Assembly (NCBI RefSeq): GCF_015353075.1
Contig: NZ_CP064191.1
Coordinates: 124,001 to 188,000 of the forward strand
Length of the DNA: 64,000 nt
Direction: 5' to 3'
From: Rhizobium sp. 007
Lineage (GTDB): Bacteria > Pseudomonadota > Alphaproteobacteria > Rhizobiales > Rhizobiaceae
This document shows positions 1 to 10,536 of this stretch, piece after piece. Each line of letters starts with the position of its first letter. The stretch's first letter is position 1. The position numbers were made by a program, and so were the translations under genes. The notes below the pieces were generated by a model, which did not search any database, had not been told where the DNA came from, and saw only the letters and a program-made list of their open reading frames with translations.

Positions 1-457
1 CGCATTCTGTGCGAGCACGGTCTCGATATCGACCGCAGGATAAGCTCTCGCACACTTCAGCTCGCGGCCTTTGCTCTCAACCCCGGCGGGTTTGATGAGG
101 CCCAAGGTCGAGGGAGGAGGGGCTGTCTTATCGTCAAAGGGGCTACATGATTTTTGTTGGTTCACCGACACGCCAAACCCGCCTGGCGCTTCTTCGGGAG
201 CGCGTTTGCCGTTTTGAAGGATTGCAAAATGACCCCATCAGTGCATACAAGCCCCATTTGGGTCTCGCGGCCATGCACGGCTGCGCACGGTCAAGCAGCG
301 ACATGTCCCTATGTCTCGGTGTCACAGGCCAGGTGCCCTGACTAAAAGAAAACTCCCAAACCCTCCAACCTAATGGCGTTGCCGGGAAGACTTCCGGCGC
401 GCTCATCCGACCTTAAGGACGTGGCGCGAGAACACTAGCTCCCGAGGAGAGAGAACC
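1..457. other. Left edge, no recognised gene
   Basis: An open frame runs from the window edge to a stop at about 149 on the plus strand. It could be the tail of a gene cut by the window, but the roughly 49 residues match nothing I recognise. Between 150 and 457 I see only short overlapping frames with no family features. The last bases contain a purine-rich ribosome binding site (GAGGAGAGAG) for the regulator that starts at 458. Confidence 0.4.
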
Positions 458-1438
458 ATGGATCAGCCCGCTTGGAAGCGGCCGCATACGCGTCTGATCG
501 TCGAAGGCAGTGACGCCGCACAGCGACCGCAGATGCCGAACTTGGCGTCCGTCGACCTAAACCTACTGGTAGATCTCGAGGCCCTGCTGAGGTACCGCAA
601 CATCACCCACGCGGCCCAACAGGTTGGACGGAGCCAACCTGCGATGAGCCGAGCGTTGTCAAGGCTGCGCGGTATGTTCAATGACGATCTTCTGGTTCGC
701 GGCTCGGGCGGTCTGGTGCCGACGCTGATGGCTGAACGCTTGGCCAAAATGCTGCCTTCGGTGTTGGATGCGATTCGCCAGACGGTGAACTGCAGCGTCG
801 CCTCAAGGGAATGGCGATGGAAGGTAACGATGGCCATGCCCGACCACCAAGCGTTGGTTCTGCTGCCGCGTCTCCTGCCGCGGCTGCGCGAGCGTGCCCC
901 TCATCTCGACATGGTCACCGACCCTGTCTTGGCCGGCGCACTGCGGCGACTCGAGCAAGGCGAGATCGATCTGGCCATAGGGCAGATCGGCGCCGCTCCG
1001 CCTGGCTACTTGCGGCGCAGGCTCTACGCCGACCGCTTTACCTGCCTGATGCGCCACGATCACCCGGTCCTGGAACAGGAATGGACGATCGGGACGTTCG
1101 CGGCCTTGCGGCACGTTGCCGTTGCCTCGGAGTCGAACGACCGCTTCCATCAGATCTATGACGTGTTGGGCGAGTCGGGCGTGTCGAATTGTGATCCAAT
1201 CGTGGTTTCCAACGTATTGACGGCGGCGGTAGTGATCGCAGCGACCGACTTGGTGCTGATTGTACCTAACCGCATTGCGACGCAAATCGCCGCCATGCTA
1301 CCGCTCGCGCTTGTCGATCCGCCTATGGAACCAAAGCCCTACGAGGTGGCGCTTATCTGGCACGAACGTTGCCACCGCGATCCAGGGCATCGCTGGCTGC
1401 GGCGCGAAATCACCGCCGCAGCGCGGACGGCCGGATAG
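458..1438 (+). CDS. LysR-family transcriptional regulator
   Basis: A 326-residue LysR-type regulator. The N-terminal winged helix-turn-helix (about residues 30-90) carries the hallmark SVDLNLLVDLEALL and RSQPAMSRALSRLR segments, and the rest is the effector-binding domain. The length is slightly above the usual 300-320, with about 30 extra residues in front of the HTH. The start at 458 has a good ribosome binding site 4-8 bases upstream. The DLNLL...ITHAA...QPAMSRALSRLR style places it near the NodD/NahR/SyrM branch, but it is clearly not NodD. It stands alone, converging on the truncated nodD. A role in symbiotic control is inferred only from position; its ligand is unknown. Confidence 0.85.
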   Translation: MDQPAWKRPHTRLIVEGSDAAQRPQMPNLASVDLNLLVDLEALLRYRNITHAAQQVGRSQPAMSRALSRLRGMFNDDLLVRGSGGLVPTLMAERLAKMLPSVLDAIRQTVNCSVASREWRWKVTMAMPDHQALVLLPRLLPRLRERAPHLDMVTDPVLAGALRRLEQGEIDLAIGQIGAAPPGYLRRRLYADRFTCLMRHDHPVLEQEWTIGTFAALRHVAVASESNDRFHQIYDVLGESGVSNCDPIVVSNVLTAAVVIAATDLVLIVPNRIATQIAAMLPLALVDPPMEPKPYEVALIWHERCHRDPGHRWLRREITAAARTAG

Positions 1439-1479
1439 GCCTAACGCACGCATCAAATGGCGAAGCGACTGGACCGTGA

Positions 1480-1788
1480 TTACTCTAACCGCTGGCGAAG
1501 AGATGTGCGGTGAGGACCGGCGAGCTTATGGGATGCTGCTACAGAGTGATGACCGAGGAGGGCATCGCGGACAGCGGGGGCAAGGGCCTCCGCACGCGGT
1601 GTTGGGATAAGTTCGCGGCCCTGCATTATAAACAGCTCGTCGTGGAAATAGGTGCGCAGCCGAGCGATAGCCGCGCTCATGGCCGGCTGACTGAGCTTGA
1701 TGCTGCGAGCCGCGGCCGTGAGCTTGCGTTCGGTCATCAGAGCGTCGAGCGCAACGAGGAGATTTAGATCAAGGCCTTCGAAACGCAT
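1480..1788 (-). pseudogene. nodD: nodD, 5' fragment only
   Basis: The first roughly 80 residues are an excellent NodD N-terminus: it begins [18 protein letters not shown], followed by the LysR helix-turn-helix with [17 protein letters not shown] and then DALL. After about position 1550 (minus strand) the frame continues into unrelated sequence and stops at 102 residues, against about 310 for intact NodD, so the whole inducer-binding domain is gone. The gene is divergent from nodA and shares the nod box region with it, as intact nodD genes do. This copy cannot sense flavonoids. The nod operon here must be driven by a NodD encoded elsewhere. Confidence 0.93.
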
Positions 1789-1797
1789 ATCGTAGTG

Positions 1798-1846
1798 TAT
1801 CCATAGCGTGAATGATTGTCATTCAAACAATCAATTTTACCAATCT
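1798..1846 (+). promoter_or_regulatory. nod box of the nodABC operon
   Basis: The sequence contains TATCCAT at the left end and CAAACAATCAATTTTACCAA near the right end, which is a near-perfect nod box (consensus ATCCA... AAACAATCRATTTTACCAATC). It lies between the nodD fragment and nodA and points toward nodA, whose start codon is about 235 bases downstream. It is the expected NodD binding site and promoter for nodABCIJ and probably nodHPQ. Confidence 0.95.
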
Positions 1847-2079
1847 TGCTGGGTGCTATTAGAAAACGCTGAATTTAACCGAAAGCAAGGGCGTCGAGGA
1901 AAAATTTATAAAGGTGCCGAAGTACGGGAAGTGTTCGACATCGAATCATGATGCTCTGGAGATTCTACGAACTGAATTAGCCAGTATCACGATTGGACGC
2001 CCTTGTGACGTGCACCGACGACACCACTGCTTTGATCGCGCTTGAGTGCCTCAAGAAAAAGACAAACTGGAGTTTTTGC

Positions 2080-2670
2080 ATGTCTTCTGAAGTGCGTTGG
2101 AAAATATGCTGGGAAAATGAGTTGGAAGCCTCAGACCACTCGGAACTCGCTGAGTTTTTCCGAACGATCTATGGGCCGACAGGAGCGTTCAATGCCAAAC
2201 CCTTCGAGGGTGGCCGAAGCTGGGGTGGTGCGAGGCCGGAACGCCGCGCAATCGCTTACGACTCGAACGGTGTAGCCGGCCACATCGGCTTCTTGCGCCG
2301 ATTCATAAAGGTTGGTGCGACTGATTTGCTTGTGGCCGAGCTTGGCTTGTACGGGGTGCGACCGGATCTGGAGAGACTAGGAATCGCTCACTCGATCCGC
2401 GTTATATCTCCGGTCCTGCAGGAGTTGGGCGTCCCATTCGTCTTCGGTACGGTTCGACACGCCATGCGGAACCACGTGGAGAGATACTGCCGAGACGGTA
2501 CGGCCAGTCTTGTGACGGGGGTTCGTGTGAAGTCGACCCTTCCAGATGTGCATCCCTACATGCCCTCCACCCGCACCGAAGACGTACTCGTTTTCGTAGT
2601 TCCGATTGGACGCACGATGAGCGAGTGGCCGTCCGGCACATTGATTGAACGAAACGGACCGGAACTATGA
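2080..2670 (+). CDS. nodA: NodA, N-acyltransferase of Nod factor synthesis
   Basis: The product is 196 residues, exactly the usual NodA length. NodA transfers a fatty acyl chain onto the free amino group of the de-N-acetylated chitooligosaccharide in the cytoplasm. The start [16 protein letters not shown] is the conserved NodA N-terminus. The frame is open further upstream (to 1993) but that extension does not match the family, so the ATG at 2080 is chosen. The C-terminus overlaps nodB by four bases (ATGA), showing translational coupling. First gene behind the nod box. Confidence 0.97.
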   Translation: MSSEVRWKICWENELEASDHSELAEFFRTIYGPTGAFNAKPFEGGRSWGGARPERRAIAYDSNGVAGHIGFLRRFIKVGATDLLVAELGLYGVRPDLERLGIAHSIRVISPVLQELGVPFVFGTVRHAMRNHVERYCRDGTASLVTGVRVKSTLPDVHPYMPSTRTEDVLVFVVPIGRTMSEWPSGTLIERNGPEL

Positions 2671-3353
2671 AACAGCTCGATTATATACGCGAAGTGCCGA
2701 TTGATTGCGCTGACGGCAGCGAAGATCGCAGCGTTTACTTGACGTTCGACGATGGTCCCAATCCATTTTGTACGCCGCAGATACTGGATGTGCTGGCTGA
2801 ACACCGCGTACCGGCGACTTTCTTCGTCATCGGTGCGTATGCGAAAGATCAGCCGGAACTCATCCGACGTATCGTCGCGGAAGGTCACGATGTCGCTAAC
2901 CACACGATGAACCATCCGGATCTGTCGACATGCGGACCCCACGAAGTAGAACGCGAGATAAGTGAGGCAAATAAGGCCATTATCGCCGCATGTCCTCAGG
3001 CGGCGGTCCGGCACATACGAGCGCCCTACGGGGTGTGGACCGAGGACGTGCTTTCCACATCGGCAAGCGCTGGACTGGCGGCTGTACACTGGTCGGCAGA
3101 CCCGCGAGATTGGTCTCGCCCGGGCGCCAACGCGATAGTTGATAGAGTGCTGGCCTCGGTTCGGCCCGGCGCAATCGTGCTGTTGCACGACGGGTGTCCT
3201 CCCGACGAGTTGGGCAAATGCACGCTTGCCGGTCTGCGTGACCAAACTCTTATGGCACTCTCGCAGATCATCCCAGCATTGCATGGCCGTGGATTTGCAA
3301 TTCGCCCCCTTCCCAGCATCACTGAACAGACGAGAACCCATGTATCTGCTTGA
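2667..3353 (+). CDS. nodB: NodB, chitooligosaccharide deacetylase
   Basis: A 228-residue polysaccharide deacetylase (NodB homology domain, carbohydrate esterase family 4). It removes the N-acetyl group from the non-reducing end of the chitin backbone made by NodC, creating the amino group used by NodA. The metal and catalytic motif [10 protein letters not shown] lies near residue 27, and the second metal-binding motif HTMNH near residue 78. The start is conserved ([11 protein letters not shown]). It is about ten residues longer than the S. meliloti protein at the C-terminus, and its last bases overlap the start of nodC. Part of the nodABC operon. Confidence 0.97.
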   Translation: MKQLDYIREVPIDCADGSEDRSVYLTFDDGPNPFCTPQILDVLAEHRVPATFFVIGAYAKDQPELIRRIVAEGHDVANHTMNHPDLSTCGPHEVEREISEANKAIIAACPQAAVRHIRAPYGVWTEDVLSTSASAGLAAVHWSADPRDWSRPGANAIVDRVLASVRPGAIVLLHDGCPPDELGKCTLAGLRDQTLMALSQIIPALHGRGFAIRPLPSITEQTRTHVSA

Positions 3354-4620
3354 CACAACCAGCACCGCCGCCATCTCGATCTATGCGCTGCTCTCGACGG
3401 TCTACAAGAGCATGCAGGTTCTTTATGCTCGGCCGACAACCGGTTCGGCGGTATCGGCGGCACCGGTCGAAACCGGCCCTTTGCCAGCCGTGGATGTTAT
3501 CGTCCCCTGTTTCAACGAGGACCCGCGCATCCTCTCTGCATGCCTAGCGTCCATTGCACACCAGGATTATGCTGGAGAACTGCGCGTCTATGTCGTTGAT
3601 GACGGTTCTAGCAACCGCGACGCCATCGTGCCTGTACATGATTCCTATACGCGCGATCCGAGGTTCAGCTTCATTCTGCTCCCAGAGAATGTCGGAAAGC
3701 GCAAAGCTCAGATCGCCGCCATACGCCGATCATCTGGAGACCTGGTGCTGAATGTGGACTCAGACAGCACTATCGCGTCTGACGTCGTCACCAAGCTTGC
3801 ATTGAAGATGCAAAATCCGGGGGTCGGTGCGGCCATGGGCCAGTTGACGGCCAGCAACCGGAATGACACCTGGCTGACGCGATTGATCGACATGGAGTAT
3901 TGGCTTGCCTGCAACGAAGAGCGCGCGGCACAGGCTCGCTTCGGTGCCGTTATGTGTTGCTGCGGCCCATGTGCTATGTACCGGCGGTCCGCGCTCGTTT
4001 CGCTGCTAGATCAGTACGAGACGCAACTGTTTCGGGGCAAACGAAGCGACTTCGGTGAGGATCGGCATCTGACAATCCTCATGCTGAAAGCAGGCTTTCA
4101 GACCGAGTATGTTCCGGACGCCATAGTGGCAACCGTCGTTCCGGACAGGCTGGAACCGTATTTGCGCCAACAACTGCGTTGGGCACGCAGCACGTTTCGA
4201 GACACGTTTCTAGCGCTCCCTCTACTGCCTGGCCTCGACCGTTATCTCACGTTGGACGTGGTCGGGCAGAATGTCGGGCCGCTGTTACTCGCCCTGTCGG
4301 TAGTGACCGGACTTGGACAGTTCATACTGACAGCCACAGTGCCATGGTGGACAGTCTTTATGATTGCATCCATGACCATGATACGCTGCAGCGTCGTAGC
4401 GGTTCGTGCTCGCCAACTTAGATTTCTAGGGTTCTCTCTGCACACGCTTGTGAACCTCTTTCTCCTACTTCCCTTGAAGGCTTATGCTCTGTGTACACTA
4501 TCCAATAGCGATTGGCTGTCGCGCGGATCCGCGGTCAATGCACCAGGCATAGGTGGGAAGCAGGGTGCCACCAAAAAGCCAGAGCTGGCGACATCTGAAG
4601 TCACTTATAGTGGCCAGTGA
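3340..4620 (+). CDS. nodC: NodC, chitooligosaccharide synthase
   Basis: A 426-residue family 2 glycosyltransferase in the inner membrane that polymerises UDP-GlcNAc into the 3-5 sugar backbone of the Nod factor. Visible features are VIVPCFNED at the domain start, the VVDDGSS and NVDSDS aspartate motifs, QQLRWARS (the QxxRW motif), an N-terminal hydrophobic segment and a C-terminal group of membrane segments. The start [19 protein letters not shown] is typical. It overlaps nodB by 14 bases. The frame is open far upstream, but that part is the out-of-frame shadow of nodB. Confidence 0.97.
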   Translation: MYLLDTTSTAAISIYALLSTVYKSMQVLYARPTTGSAVSAAPVETGPLPAVDVIVPCFNEDPRILSACLASIAHQDYAGELRVYVVDDGSSNRDAIVPVHDSYTRDPRFSFILLPENVGKRKAQIAAIRRSSGDLVLNVDSDSTIASDVVTKLALKMQNPGVGAAMGQLTASNRNDTWLTRLIDMEYWLACNEERAAQARFGAVMCCCGPCAMYRRSALVSLLDQYETQLFRGKRSDFGEDRHLTILMLKAGFQTEYVPDAIVATVVPDRLEPYLRQQLRWARSTFRDTFLALPLLPGLDRYLTLDVVGQNVGPLLLALSVVTGLGQFILTATVPWWTVFMIASMTMIRCSVVAVRARQLRFLGFSLHTLVNLFLLLPLKAYALCTLSNSDWLSRGSAVNAPGIGGKQGATKKPELATSEVTYSGQ

Positions 4621-4657
4621 TCGTCGCGCCACCGCAGAGATAATTTTGGGACAAGAC

Positions 4658-5692
4658 ATGAATGGTCAATTATTGAATCTGGAGGCGGCCGTAGCGGATC
4701 CGCGTCGCCTCCATCCCAACCTATCGGAGCGGGAGTACCATTCGAAATTAGACGCAAAGGAGTCGCCATCTGGCCCTACGTTCTCCGTTGCAATCGACCT
4801 CGATGGCGTTACGAAGTCATATGACGACAAAGTCGTAGTCGACGGGCTGTCGTTTTGCGTTCCGGTGGGAGAGTGTTTTGGTCTGTTAGGGCCGAACGGC
4901 GCAGGGAAAAGCACAATTACCCGTATGATCCTAGGCATGACATCGCCTGGCGCGGGCAAGATCACTGTGCTCGGAGTGCAGGTGCCGGGCCAGGCTCGCT
5001 TGGCACGCGCGGGTATCGGCGTGGTGTCGCAGTTCGACAATCTCGACTTGGAATTCACGGTTCGCGAGAACCTGTTAGTGTACGGCCGCTACTTCCGTAT
5101 GAGCACGCGCGAGATTGAAACGGTCATCCCATCGCTCCTTGAGTTTGCGCGGCTTGAGAGCAAGGCAGACACACGTGTGGCGGACCTATCCGGCGGCATG
5201 AAGCGGCGCCTGACGCTGGCGCGTGCGCTGATCAATGACCCGCAGCTCCTCATTTTGGATGAACCGACCACTGGTCTCGACCCTCACGCGCGCCACCTGA
5301 TCTGGGAACGGCTGCGATCGCTGTTGGCACGAGGCAAGACGATTCTCCTGACGACCCATATTATGGAAGAAGCGGAGCGGTTGTGCGACCGGTTATGCGT
5401 GCTTGAAGGTGGGCGAAAGATCGCCGAAGGCCGACCTCAAGCGCTGATCAACGAGCAGATTGGCTGCCCGGTGATTGAGATCTATGGTGGCAATCCACAG
5501 GAGCTTAGTCTTTTGATCAGGCCAAATGCCCGGCGCGTGGAGATTAGCGGCGAGACCCTGTTCTGCTACACGCCTGATCCAGAGCAGGTGCGCGCGCAGT
5601 TGCGTGGCTATACGAGTCTGCGCCTCCTGGAGCGTCCGCCTAATCTAGAGGATGTTTTCTTGCGGCTAACCGGACGCGAGATGGAGAAGTAA
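4658..5692 (+). CDS. nodI: NodI, ATP-binding subunit of the Nod factor exporter
   Basis: A 344-residue ABC-transporter ATPase that works with NodJ to secrete lipochitooligosaccharides. It shows Walker A ([12 protein letters not shown]), the signature LSGGMKRR, Walker B ([12 protein letters not shown]) and the H-loop ([15 protein letters not shown]). The start at 4658 was chosen because it follows the nodC stop; the frame is open upstream into nodC. In many rhizobia nodS and nodU (N-methylation, carbamoylation) sit between nodC and nodI, and here nothing lies between them. Four bases separate it from nodJ. Confidence 0.96.
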   Translation: MNGQLLNLEAAVADPRRLHPNLSEREYHSKLDAKESPSGPTFSVAIDLDGVTKSYDDKVVVDGLSFCVPVGECFGLLGPNGAGKSTITRMILGMTSPGAGKITVLGVQVPGQARLARAGIGVVSQFDNLDLEFTVRENLLVYGRYFRMSTREIETVIPSLLEFARLESKADTRVADLSGGMKRRLTLARALINDPQLLILDEPTTGLDPHARHLIWERLRSLLARGKTILLTTHIMEEAERLCDRLCVLEGGRKIAEGRPQALINEQIGCPVIEIYGGNPQELSLLIRPNARRVEISGETLFCYTPDPEQVRAQLRGYTSLRLLERPPNLEDVFLRLTGREMEK

Positions 5693-5695
5693 GCG

Positions 5696-6484
5696 ATGAG
5701 TAAAGATGGCGCAACGGCATTGCCCGCCAGCGGTTTGAACTGGGTCTCAGTTTGGCGTCGAAACTATCTGGCATGGAAAAAAGCCGCGCTAGCATCCATT
5801 CTCGGCAACCTCGCCGATCCCATGATCTATCTATTCGGCCTCGGCGCGGGCTTGGGAGTGATGGTGGGGCGCGTTGACGGCGTATCGTACGCAGCATTTT
5901 TGGCGGCCGGAATGGTCGCGACAAGCGCGATGACTGCGGCGACCTTCGAAACGATTTATGCGACTTTTGCTCGCATGCAGGGTCAGCGCATTTGGGAAGC
6001 AATGCTGTACACACAGCTCAGGCTCAGCGATGTCGTTCTCGGGGAAATGGCGTGGGCAGCAACCAAGGCGTCTCTGGCGGGTACGGGAATTGGTATTGTC
6101 GCCGCCATGCTGGGCTACGCTCATTGGTCGTCCCTCCTCTATGCGCTTCCAGTCATTGCCCTGACTGGCTTAGCCTTTGCGAGCCTGGCAATGGTCGTCA
6201 CGGCACTTGCGCCCAGCTACGACTACTTCATATTTTACCAAACGCTTGTAATTACCCCGATGTTGTTCCTATCTGGCGCAGTCTTTCCGGTCGACCAACT
6301 GCCTGTAGCCTTCCAGCAGGCAACACGCTTCTTGCCTTTGGCGCATTCGATTGATCTCATCCGTCCGATGATGCTCGGCCGCCCAGTTTTTAACATCGGT
6401 CTGCATATCGGCGCTCTCTGCATTTACATAGTCGTACCATTCTTCTTGTCGACAGCATTGCTTCGTCGACGACTGATGCGTTGA
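5696..6484 (+). CDS. nodJ: NodJ, membrane subunit of the Nod factor exporter
   Basis: A 262-residue ABC-2 type permease that pairs with NodI. Six hydrophobic stretches are visible, and the [13 protein letters not shown] segment near residue 190 is the typical ABC-2 signature before the last membrane helices. The start at 5696 immediately follows the nodI stop, so the two are co-translated. It closes the canonical nodABCIJ set; nodH follows after about 170 bases with no clear promoter. Confidence 0.95.
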   Translation: MSKDGATALPASGLNWVSVWRRNYLAWKKAALASILGNLADPMIYLFGLGAGLGVMVGRVDGVSYAAFLAAGMVATSAMTAATFETIYATFARMQGQRIWEAMLYTQLRLSDVVLGEMAWAATKASLAGTGIGIVAAMLGYAHWSSLLYALPVIALTGLAFASLAMVVTALAPSYDYFIFYQTLVITPMLFLSGAVFPVDQLPVAFQQATRFLPLAHSIDLIRPMMLGRPVFNIGLHIGALCIYIVVPFFLSTALLRRRLMR

Positions 6485-6658
6485 TGATGCTCGCGGCGGG
6501 AAAAGAGGGACACGCGATGCTGCAACGCTGCAGTCGAAAAGTAAGCGAGCTCGGCTTGCAAGAAATGGCAAAAATAAGGTCGAGGCGCATGCGCAACCTA
6601 AGATTGAACTGGCCTCGCGCATATATGACAGTTCAGAATGTTTCTGGAGCTACCGCAA

Positions 6659-7420
6659 ATGCTAATTAGAACACGCATCCATTCCACACTTTCGCCTGAG
6701 CCATTTGCAATCCTTGGGATGCCGAGGACCGGCACGCACTATTTGGAAGAACTGCTAAACGAGCATCCGAATGTATTGAGCAACGGTGAGCTGCTCAATA
6801 CGTATGATACGAATTGGCCTGATAAGGATCGCCTGTTAGGTAGCGACTACGAGCTTCTCGAGCGTGCCTTCTTGCGCTACCCGACGCGCAGCGACAAGGA
6901 GGTTACTCATGTCGGCTGCAAGATCAACGACCCTCAGTTTCAGGAACGTCCCGGCTTTTTTGCCGAGCTGGCCCGTTGGCCAGGCCTCAAGGTCGTCCTT
7001 CTGGTTCGCAGAAACACCTTGGAATCGCTCAGATCACTAGTGCAGGCAAGGCAAACCCGACGGTGGCTTAAGTTCAGTTCGGACAAGCCTGTCGCTCTGC
7101 CGCGACCCGTGACATTGTCAATCGCCGCCTGCGAAGCCTATTTCAAGGCTGCCGCCGATTTCAACGCTCGGGTCGCTAGCGCCTTCGAGACTGCTAGCAT
7201 GGTTCAACTCGAGTATGAGGAGCTCCTTCACGATCCCTGCGCTTGCGTGGCAACTGTCTTGGAGTTCCTCGGGGTTCCACCGCTTCACCTTTCCGGTCGC
7301 GGCATCCTACAGCGCCAAGAATCGCGCCCGTTGAGTGAAACGGTACGGAATTTTCGAGAGTTGCGGGATCACTTCGCACATGGACCTTACGCGAAACTCT
7401 TTGATCTTGATCAAGGTTGA
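6659..7420 (+). CDS. nodH: NodH, Nod factor sulfotransferase
   Basis: A 253-residue PAPS-dependent sulfotransferase that puts a sulfate on carbon 6 of the reducing-end sugar of the Nod factor. It closely matches S. meliloti NodH as I remember it: PFAILGMPRTGTHYLEELLN (PAPS 5'-phosphosulfate loop), the LSNGELLNTYDTNWPDK stretch, and VLLVRRNTLESLRS (3'-phosphate binding). The start at 6659 aligns best with the known N-terminus; an in-frame ATG at 6638 is possible. The sulfate donor is made by the NodP/NodQ genes just downstream. Confidence 0.95.
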   Translation: MLIRTRIHSTLSPEPFAILGMPRTGTHYLEELLNEHPNVLSNGELLNTYDTNWPDKDRLLGSDYELLERAFLRYPTRSDKEVTHVGCKINDPQFQERPGFFAELARWPGLKVVLLVRRNTLESLRSLVQARQTRRWLKFSSDKPVALPRPVTLSIAACEAYFKAAADFNARVASAFETASMVQLEYEELLHDPCACVATVLEFLGVPPLHLSGRGILQRQESRPLSETVRNFRELRDHFAHGPYAKLFDLDQG

Positions 7421-7484
7421 TCAGCAGAAGTTCAAATAGGTCGATCTATTCGATTCAACATCCGGAGTGGCGTGGCCCGATGAA

Positions 7485-7712
7485 CGCTGGCCGTCCTCTG
7501 CCGGGATGAAATGAAGATCGAGGGATATTTCTGATGCCCTGCACCAACCCGTTATTAGTTCCAGCGAAGGCCCCTTTTCTATGTTTGTGCCGCAGAGAAG
7601 TAATGCCGCACTTCCCCACCTGCGGGAGTGTCGCTCGTGGAAAGAGTACGCTCATCGGGCATTTGCTTTGGGAAACACAACAGATTCTGGACGACGAACT
7701 TGAAGAATTATG
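7485..7712 (+). pseudogene. Decayed nodP end / nodQ start (relic of a second nodPQ copy)
   Basis: This stretch repeats the nodP-nodQ junction found intact at about 8600-8830. At 7510-7536 it encodes EMKIEGYF then TGATG, like the intact nodP end (KTEGYF, TGATG). At 7617-7712 one frame reads [20 protein letters not shown] followed by [11 protein letters not shown] and a stop, matching the start of the NodQ GTPase domain ([20 protein letters not shown]). The Walker A aspartates are replaced and the frame is broken between the two pieces. Only the junction survives, directly abutting the intact nodP. Confidence 0.88.
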
Positions 7713-8641
7713 ACGTTGCCGATCGTAAGATCATTGCCAGACCGAGGAGTGATTATCTCAGCCGATTGGAGGCCGAGAGCATCTTTATTATTCGGGAAGC
7801 AGTCTCGGAGGCTGAAAACCCTGTTCTTCTCTATTCGGTTGGAAAGGACAGCTCGGTGCTACTTCACCTGGCTCGAAAGGCCTTCTACCCTGCTAAGGCG
7901 CCGCTTCCTCTGTTGCACGTCGATACGCGATGGAAGTTTCGCGAAATGTACCGCTTCCGTGATCATGCGGCCCAGGCGAGCGGAATGGATCTGATCATCC
8001 ATGTAAATCCGGATGCGATCGAACAAGATATAAATCCATTCGATCACGGTGCAGTCCATCACACGAGGATAACCAAGACAGAGGGCCTCAAACAAGCGCT
8101 GGACAACCACAGGTTTGATGTGGTCCTCGGCGGCGCACGGCGCGACGAAGAACGGTCGCGAGCGAAGGAGCGCATTTTCTCGTTTCGTACTGACAAGCAC
8201 GTATGGAATCCAAGGAACCAACGGCCGGAACTATGGAGCCTCTACAACGGCAGAAAAGCACGCGGCGAAAGCATGCGCGTCTTCCCGCTGTCGAACTGGA
8301 CCGAGCTGGATATTTGGCAATATATCCATGAGGAAAACATACCGCTGGTTTCCTTGTATTTTGCGAAAGAGCGTCCAGTCGTCGTTCGGGACGGTCTCAT
8401 CTTGGTCGTCGATGACGGCAGGATGCGGCTATCGCCAGCCGAGACAATTTCTATGCAGACGGTGCGTTTTCGAACACTTGGTTGCTATCCGCTGACGGGC
8501 GCTATTTCATCGAATGCGGCAAACGTAAAGGACGTTATCGTTGAACTGCTGAGTGAGCGCCACTCGGAACGGCAAGGAAGACTGGTTGATGCTGGCGCGA
8601 CCGCTAACATGGAGAAATGCAAGACCGAGGGATATTTCTGA
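7628..8641 (+). CDS. nodP: NodP, sulfate adenylyltransferase small subunit
   Basis: The small (catalytic) subunit of ATP sulfurylase, which with NodQ makes APS and then PAPS for NodH. The PP-loop [19 protein letters not shown], the [17 protein letters not shown] segment and the LGCYPLTGA motif are all present, and it ends in KCKTEGYF like the family. The open frame starts at a GTG at 7628 and gives 337 residues, but family members are about 300. The first 35-40 residues are read through the relic of a nodQ start in another frame. The true start is unclear, since no ATG lies between 7628 and the conserved [15 protein letters not shown]. It overlaps nodQ by one base. Confidence 0.92.
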   Translation: MSLVERVRSSGICFGKHNRFWTTNLKNYDVADRKIIARPRSDYLSRLEAESIFIIREAVSEAENPVLLYSVGKDSSVLLHLARKAFYPAKAPLPLLHVDTRWKFREMYRFRDHAAQASGMDLIIHVNPDAIEQDINPFDHGAVHHTRITKTEGLKQALDNHRFDVVLGGARRDEERSRAKERIFSFRTDKHVWNPRNQRPELWSLYNGRKARGESMRVFPLSNWTELDIWQYIHEENIPLVSLYFAKERPVVVRDGLILVVDDGRMRLSPAETISMQTVRFRTLGCYPLTGAISSNAANVKDVIVELLSERHSERQGRLVDAGATANMEKCKTEGYF

Positions 8642-10536
8642 TGCTGCGAAGCGGATCGTCAAATACCTCCAGCAAAAAACTCTTCTTAAGGTTCGTCGCG
8701 CAACAACAGGCGAAGAGCACTCTGCGATTCATTACGTGCGGAAGCGTAGATGACGGAAAAAGCACTCTCATAGGACGCTTGCTTTGGGAGACACAACAGA
8801 TCTTCGACGATCAGCTTGAGGCCCTGAAGGCCGCATCAAAGCGGTATGGGACGCAAGGGGAAGAAATCGATTTCGCCTTACTCGTCGACGGTCTTACAGC
8901 AGAGCGCGAACAGGGTATAACGATTGACGTTGCCTATCGCTATTTCTCGACACTGAGGCGAAAGTTTATAATTGCTGATACTCCTGGGCACGAGCAGTAC
9001 ACACGAAATATGGTGACCGCTGCATCAACAGCCGATGCTGCTGTTTTGCTCATCGATGCTTGCAAGGGGATATCAGCACAAACTCGCCGGCATGCCTATC
9101 TCGCTGACCTCCTCGGAGTTCGTCACGTTACCCTTGCAATAAACAAGATGGATAGGATTGGATTCGACAGGCGCGTCTATGATCATCTGAGCAATGAAAT
9201 GACTGACTTTGCATCGAAATTGCGGTTTGATGAGATAACAGCAATTCCGATCAGTGCATTAAAGGGCGACAACATCTCGACCCATTCAATGAATATGCCT
9301 TGGTATACCGGCGGCACCTTGCTGGGATTTCTGGAAACCGTCAAGCCGTCCCGCGAAGCAAATGATAGGCTGGTTATGCCGGTGCAATGGATCAATCGAG
9401 CAAACTCCTCATTTCGAGGAATCTCGGGAACGGTCGCTGAAGGCACCGTTAACGTGGGCGATACTATTCGCGTCGCTGCGTCAGGGCAGACGGCAAATGT
9501 CACGGGCATCGTCACAATGGATGGCTGTTTGGAGACCGCGTCGGACAATCGCGCCATTACGATTACCTTGGACAAAGACTTGGACGTTTCCCGCGGTGAT
9601 GTATTATCTAATCCTTCCTCGCCGGTTGAGCTGACGGACCATTTCGAAGCTACAATCGTGTGGATGCACGAAGAGCAGGGCCTCGTCGGTAGAGCGTATG
9701 ATATCAAGCTAGCCACGCAATGGGCATCAGCTTCGATCTCTACGATTAAACACCATATTGATGTTAACACTTTCCATCATGAGGCAGCCGGCAGTTTGTC
9801 GCTAAACGATATTGCTGTGTGCGATGTATCCCTCAATAGACCGTTGGCATTTGATTGCTACGAAAATTCTAAAATACTTGGTGGCTTCATATTAGTCGAC
9901 CGCTTCACCAATGTCACACTCGCCGCCGGGATGATCAAATCTAACCTTCGACGTGCTCAAAACGTGCATCGTCAATCGCTGTCCATAAGCCGGGTGGAGC
10001 GCGAACTGCTCAACGGTCATAGTGGCAGGGTCATTTGGTTCACCGGTCTTTCAGGCTCGGGAAAATCCGCTATCGCGAATGCCCTGGAGATCGAATTGCA
10101 TGCGCGCGGGAAGCGCACTTATCTCCTTGACGGCGACAACATTCGACATGGCCTTAGTAAAGATCTCGGGTTCACCGATGCGGATCGGGCTGAAAACATC
10201 AGGCGAATTGCTGAAGTCGCGAAGTTAATGATGGATGCCGGATTGATCGTGTTGGTAGCGTTTATCTCGCCGTTTCGTCGGGAGCGGCAGTTGGCGCGCG
10301 AATTGATTGGTAAAAACAATTTTTCGGAAGTTTACGTAGATACGCCCCTCGACACCTGTGAAAGACGCGACCCGAAGGGCTTGTACAAGAAGGCCAGAAG
10401 CGGTTTATTGCCCAATATGACAGGTATAGGCAGCCCCTACGAGAAGCCACTCGCACCAGACATTGCTGTGCACGGCGCCGATACGCCAATCGAAGAAAGC
10501 GTCAGGGTAATTGCGTCCCTCTTGGATATGAGGTGA
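8641..10536 (+). CDS. nodQ: NodQ, bifunctional sulfate adenylyltransferase GTPase / APS kinase
   Basis: A 631-residue fusion of a CysN-type GTPase and a CysC-type APS kinase, making PAPS for Nod factor sulfation. The GTPase part has GSVDDGKST (residues 34-42), [12 protein letters not shown] and INKMD. The C-terminal APS kinase part begins near residue 460 with the P-loop GLSGSGKSA (about 469) and continues with [10 protein letters not shown] and [10 protein letters not shown]. The start overlaps the nodP stop (TGATG). Last gene of the plus-strand nod cluster; it converges on nifT, about 200 bases away. Confidence 0.96.
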   Translation: MLRSGSSNTSSKKLFLRFVAQQQAKSTLRFITCGSVDDGKSTLIGRLLWETQQIFDDQLEALKAASKRYGTQGEEIDFALLVDGLTAEREQGITIDVAYRYFSTLRRKFIIADTPGHEQYTRNMVTAASTADAAVLLIDACKGISAQTRRHAYLADLLGVRHVTLAINKMDRIGFDRRVYDHLSNEMTDFASKLRFDEITAIPISALKGDNISTHSMNMPWYTGGTLLGFLETVKPSREANDRLVMPVQWINRANSSFRGISGTVAEGTVNVGDTIRVAASGQTANVTGIVTMDGCLETASDNRAITITLDKDLDVSRGDVLSNPSSPVELTDHFEATIVWMHEEQGLVGRAYDIKLATQWASASISTIKHHIDVNTFHHEAAGSLSLNDIAVCDVSLNRPLAFDCYENSKILGGFILVDRFTNVTLAAGMIKSNLRRAQNVHRQSLSISRVERELLNGHSGRVIWFTGLSGSGKSAIANALEIELHARGKRTYLLDGDNIRHGLSKDLGFTDADRAENIRRIAEVAKLMMDAGLIVLVAFISPFRRERQLARELIGKNNFSEVYVDTPLDTCERRDPKGLYKKARSGLLPNMTGIGSPYEKPLAPDIAVHGADTPIEESVRVIASLLDMR

